Source: Branchiostoma floridae
Taxonomy: Eukaryota > Chordata > Leptocardii > Amphioxiformes > Branchiostomatidae
Direction: 5' to 3'
DNA length: 62,000 nucleotides
Assembly (NCBI RefSeq): GCF_000003815.2
Contig: NC_049994.1
Span: 15,408,409-15,470,408 of the forward strand
Part shown: positions 35,801-41,800 of the stretch, one piece after another
Layout of the letters: the number at the start of each line of letters is the position of its first letter
Numbering within the stretch: the first letter of the stretch is position 1
Translations under genes and position numbers: made by a program
The notes under the pieces: generated by a model
What the model saw: only the letters and a program-made list of their open reading frames with translations
Database searches by the model: none
What the model was told of the DNA's origin: nothing

Positions 35801-38800
35801 ATCTAGTAAGAAACTTCTAGTTCTACCAGCCATAACATTAAGTTCAAGTCCTTTCAACACCATATGGTGTATAGGGCAGTGCCCATCTCCATTTCTACAG
35901 CCCTTGGGCCACACAGTTGTGCAAGCACTACAGTTGGGAGCTGTAGTCTACTGATCAACCAACTTTACATGCCACTTCAATACCTCATGTCTTGACCAAC
36001 ACAATCTAGATTCATGTATGACGAAACATGACTTGCTTCACAATATCTTTTTTAACCATATCCAAGGTGCACCCAGCAAACTACTCCTACATCCTAACCA
36101 TTGCAACCACAACCTTTTCTTTCTTTGAAATACCACCTGAAACAACCACTAGACCATTCCATCACTATAGATTCCTGGACAACACTACAGTAAAATTCCT
36201 TTGCCACAAGACCCTATCTCAACAAGCACATCTAATTCCTGCAATACCAGACAAAACAGCCAGGCGTCCCCAGTGCAACCTGTACCTCGCTCTGTATCTG
36301 TTGAACCTTCTTCATTCTCACTATTTCCGACGTGTCGGCAGGAAGCATCCCGGGCTTCGGCAACTTCTCGAAGTCTTCGATGCATTTCGCCTGTCGAGTA
36401 CCTCACATGTTAGAGCCTTTCATATACAGAAGAAATCGTGCAATCCCAAAGCGGCAACTCAGTTGCCCAGCTTTGGCTTATCACATTTCTAAGCACCCCT
36501 GGGTGCTAGTGTTTGTCATAACTATGGGCTGATCCATCTTAAATGCTTGGGGGTGGTAAAATTTTTAATTCTATATGCATAAAATGAAACAAAGGTTTCA
36601 CAGATTTCCAAAAGCAAGAAGAATTCTGATAAAAAAACAGTTAAGAAATATTAAAGATAAAACAACATTGCTACATGAAAATACATATCAAGGTACATTT
36701 CTAAAGATCTTGCTGATATACCCCCTCTTGAACATTCAGGATGGTACAGCCCTGCCAAAAAATACTTGAAGCACTTACCATCACAGCAAAGGTAGAGGGA
36801 CTCCATAAAGCTACCTGTCCTTGCCAGTATGATGTTACCAGAACGTCTGGAATCGATTCCTGGTGTTGTACTTGCACGCATACACTAGTCCACAGCAAGT
36901 CTTGCATGGCGGTGACATCAAAAACATCGCGCAGCGTCCCACTTTCATGGGAGCAGTTGTCCCTCAAAAATTGTTTTCTTCATCTGCAGTTGTGTCAGCA
37001 ATGAGTGGTACCAATATTCAATCTCCAAGCAGATGTTGGGAGGCTTAGTCATTTTCCAAGCTGGTCATTTTTTTGACAAACTGCCTCTCTAACACTTTTG
37101 CTTGTGGTTAGCAATCTCTTTGCCAGCTAGGATAACATACTGATTTAGTCTCCAAACATCTACTGTGAGAATACTTGTATTTACCACAGGTACATGTGTA
37201 AGGTACTGTTGTTTTAAACCATAATGTAGTAGTTGATCTGTATCTTTAGGAAAATAATGTAGTGCATGGACAAGAAAGTCCAGAGGTGTCATAGATATTT
37301 TCTTGTTTGTATGAATAAAATGTATGGCTGTAGATTGTGTGGCAGCAGTCACTTTGATGGAGTTCTCCTTGTTGCCTTCTTCCTGCAGTTGTTCGGTCAC
37401 CTAGAAAAATTTCCCCGTTAAGACATGGTATGTTCCAATCACGCCAGGATATGGTGGGATGTTAGGTTAAGTACGGGAGAAACCACGGCACTCAAAGGGG
37501 GTGTTATTTTTTGTCCTACCTGGCTCGCGATCTTTCCAGACTCCTTGACGCGGATGTTTTCTGGTGTGTCAACGACAGACGTGTACCCCTTGGCCTTGCT
37601 CTTCTCGTAGGCCTCGTGGTATTTTACCTAGAGATCCAACCAATCAGAGTCATCAGAGCTTGTGTTGTCATGGCGACTAGAGAACACTCGCAAGCTCATC
37701 GCAGTCCGCATGCTAAAAACTCAAACTGGGAGAGATCTGTGGACTACACACCTAAGAGGCCATTGGTTATCTTCGACTTCAAGCAAGACAGTCTAAAGCG
37801 TGTAAGTCAAACATTTGCTCTTGGCCATTCTTTCACTTTCTGCATTTTGAGCCCACATTTTCCTGATGTCAAAGTCAAAGTGACAGTTTGGCACTGAAAA
37901 GGGTAGCATAAGAAAACTGTTGTAATAATATATCCTTCACTAACACATCTATGTTGACATTTTTAAAATCCTTCAATTTTCAGGGCATTTCAGATGTAAG
38001 TTCTTGCATGAAAACTCACTAGAACTTCCCTTGCCAACATCTTGAAAACAATAAGACTTTGCTCAATTTTGTTTTCAGATCTTAGATCTCCATACATTCT
38101 ACAAGGTACTGCTACTAGTGAAAGGATGGCCCAGGAGCACCAAGAAGCAGTCAAACTTGTCTGGAAAAACTGCTTTGTAAGTTATCTAGAAGTATTCAAG
38201 ACATTTACATTACCAGGGGAGGTTCTGGACCAAAACGTATGGCAAAGCCAGCAGGGATAGAAACAGATGCATTAGTACACAATGTCATGCAAATTATCAC
38301 AACCTTCCATATCATCTTTATACACTGAGATAGTTATTCATAATACACACGGTGCAAGATTCAACATTCTGATAACAATACATGGTGTGTATCATTAGAA
38401 CAAAAAGATGGAACATAAAATGGGAACAAAAATGTTATGAAATGAGACAATGTCTTGATAACAATTGTTGTTGAAATGTTTTTCTTCACAAAGTATACAT
38501 TGTATATACAAAATACAACATGTAACAGCAATTGTAACAACATTTAAGGATATGGGAAAGACATTGTTTCTCAATTCATAGATTTTGTTTTTAAAAAAAA
38601 AAAGAATAAAGTATTAGCCTTAAGAATAATTTACATGCGACTCGCTTTGCATTTATGGAGTCTGCATTCATTCTGCCTCATTGAAAAGTGCATTTCTCTT
38701 GCGAAAAATCAACTGCGGCTAATAAACAATGTACCTCGCTGCAGACTTTTCCTATTTCTTTTAATCTCGCCATCTCAGGTGCATCTGGATGGTGAGTGTA

Positions 38801-41800
38801 AGCCTTCATTCTTTCTTTAGCTTTTTCCTTGTACACTCTCTGTAAGAGGGGGGAGGGGACACACGGGTGGAGGGTTAGGGTTACACATGTCACAAGGGGG
38901 GTTACAACACTATTCAGTGTTACAGTTACATATAATTTGTACATTGAATGACTACATGATGACAATCAAATTACTTAATTGTTACACAAGGAAACATGAA
39001 TGTATTTTACATCACATAAGTCATACCATGTCTAAATAAATACATATTTTGTATCTACACCTCCATTAACAAAGTGTAGTGGTAGCATATTAGCTTCTAC
39101 AAGGTAACAGGTCACTTCTACAGATACAATGTAGTCAGATACCCCATACGAAATGACCAGCAACTTATACTAATACTAAAACCTAAACAGTGAACAAGCT
39201 TTGCTTTCCATATTGCTGTGAGACAAAAGTGTGCAATTGTCTTGAACTTGTTCTGCAGTCCAAAGAAAGTGACACATCAACATGCAGCTAATGCAAAAGC
39301 CATCAGCAGACTAAAACATGTACAACATAGTACAAACTCTTGTACATGTAAGTCAGCAATATGACATTGCTATGTACTAAGCTGTCTGATATGCACAAGA
39401 CAGCATTTTTCTTGCTGCGCTTTGCTGCATGAAGGAGGATGAATTAAAGCCTGGCACCTTGCTTAATGGTACATCACAGTGCAAATACCCAATGCTATCT
39501 GTACAAGCTGGTGCTAGGGTAAGAGTTCAAAGGTTGGAGAAGGCAAAATGGACTTGGAAAAGCATGGGCAGAGGATATGAATTTTTCAAGACACCACAGT
39601 CAGCAATGCAGGTAGAGGGGGCACACTCTAAACACCCCCATAGCATCTCAGCACACAAGCAAAAGCACTTGGAGAGGCAGTAGGAGAATAAATCATTCAG
39701 AAAAGCACTTGGGAAAGAATGGGAAAACGAAAGCTTGCTGGATGATTCTGCAGTCCAAGCTAAAATACCATAGCCAGCAATGCAAGAAGAAGGTGCACTC
39801 TAAACACCCCATAATATATGTAGATGCAAAGGGTTCATCGAGGAGTGGAATGTATGAGCCAATGACAATGAAATGGATTTGGGAAAGGATAAGAGGATGG
39901 TGGTATGAGAAGATGAACATGAAAGTACATAACAAGATGATACTGGATGGTTTAGCAGCCCTACCTTGAGGTATAAGCTGCCTAGAAGATCATCACAGCT
40001 GGCAATGCAAGGAAAACACCCCTTTATAGCAGCTATAAAAGTGATGCTTGGGTAGGGGATTGCCATGCAGATGGATCAATGAATATGAAATGGATTTGGG
40101 ATTCAAAGTATGAGAGGATGATAGGTTGCTGAATGGTTTGGCAGTCACACCTCAAGGTACAGCTGCTTGGAGTTCAAGAAATGGAATGACTGAATGAATG
40201 AAAGGGTGTGAAATGAAGATGGTGACATGTAGGAAGAGGATAGCTTGCTCAGAGCATTCAACTGCCATCAAAGTCAGCATCAAGGCAGCAACCAGTGCAA
40301 GTTGGCTTCTTCCAGATCAGGGGCTGCTTCAAAAGTAAATATGCAGCCCACATCACATGATAAAGGAACATCACAGTACATCATACCAGGCAGGAGGCAT
40401 GTCACACACAGCAAGCCACTGGATTCTGGTCAACTGCAGCTCAAAGAAAAGTCAGACTTTGCAGCATCGTCTGATCTTCTTGCCAGTGAGAAGGATTTTC
40501 TCTACCTTGCTTTGCTACAACATCAGCTACATGTATATATGAGCCAGCCATTGAGCTGGTCTGGCATTGTAAGGCACTGAGTCATCGACAACATGTCTTT
40601 ACCTCGCTTTGGAGATCTTTCATTTCCCGACATCGGACCATTTCCGGCGTCTCCCATGACTGATCTCCCCGTTTTCCGGATCCGGCCGTCATCTCAGCCA
40701 TCATTTCCGCCTAAAACATCACGGGGAAGTATCAACTGAGTTGCCCAATAGCTAGGGTATTCCTCAGAATACCTCTTGGGTTGTTGGTTCAACTTTGAAG
40801 GGGGGAGGGGGGAAGGAAGAAAGGCCACTCAAACAAGGCTTGAAGGCAGCATTCCTCAGAATGCCTCAAGAATTGTTCATTCAAAAGACATCAATTTTGA
40901 GGAACAGGGAGAGGTGGATGGAAAGGCCTGGAGATGGCATTCCTCAGAATACCAGAAGGATAGTTGTTTTTGAGGGAAGAGGGGGTGGGGCATATGAAAG
41001 GGCCACTTAAACAGGGATTGACGATGGCATTCCTCAGAATACCTCAAAGATCGTTGGTTAAAACAAGGATATGTTGAAGAGGAGAGGTGTTCAAAAAGTC
41101 TTGGGCAGAAGGGATTTGTGTTGAACCATACAAAAATGATGCAATAAAGCATAGAAAACAAAGATGACAACATACAGCTGGCTCTCTGGACCATAAAAGC
41201 ACAAAAAGACACGAAGGATCCATCAAATCAGGATCAAACAATTCAGCCAGCTTCAAAATAAGATATCCTGCAGAGATTTAAGAAGTACCGAGGAACGGGT
41301 GGCCCCTCCTTGTTGTGTTGTTCGCGTTGTTTCATACTCTGTTTCATATGTTTGGGCAGACCCCGTCAGTTCTGTTGTTCGTGTAGTTTCCCACTCTGTC
41401 GTTTCATACTCCACCTCCATTCTGCCTGGAGTACCTGCGGTCTCCATTGTGTAATGTGTAATGATCACTTCTTCATCTGAGTCTGAGTAGGTTTCCACTC
41501 CAGTTACAGTAGTAATCGTACCCCCCTGTGTGGGATACAGCAATCCTGCTTACGCAACTTACATGAAACATGATACGTATACATTTACATGTATGTACGT
41601 GCAGTTAAAAGTAAAGAGATCCTACTTTCCTTGTTTCTTAAATACCATTATACAGCCAACTATGCTGTTGTAGAAAGGCCATGACACGTCCACGCTTGAA
41701 TGTTTTCTATGACAATTTTCCCATATACATGTATGAACTCTAAATATCTGGGACCTTCGCCCAGCAAGCTACACTGTGAATTAAGTGCTATAGAAATATG

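Noticed and set aside
36028-36492. 154-codon plus-strand ORF
   Set aside because: Antisense to exon 36286-36390 and intron; no domain.
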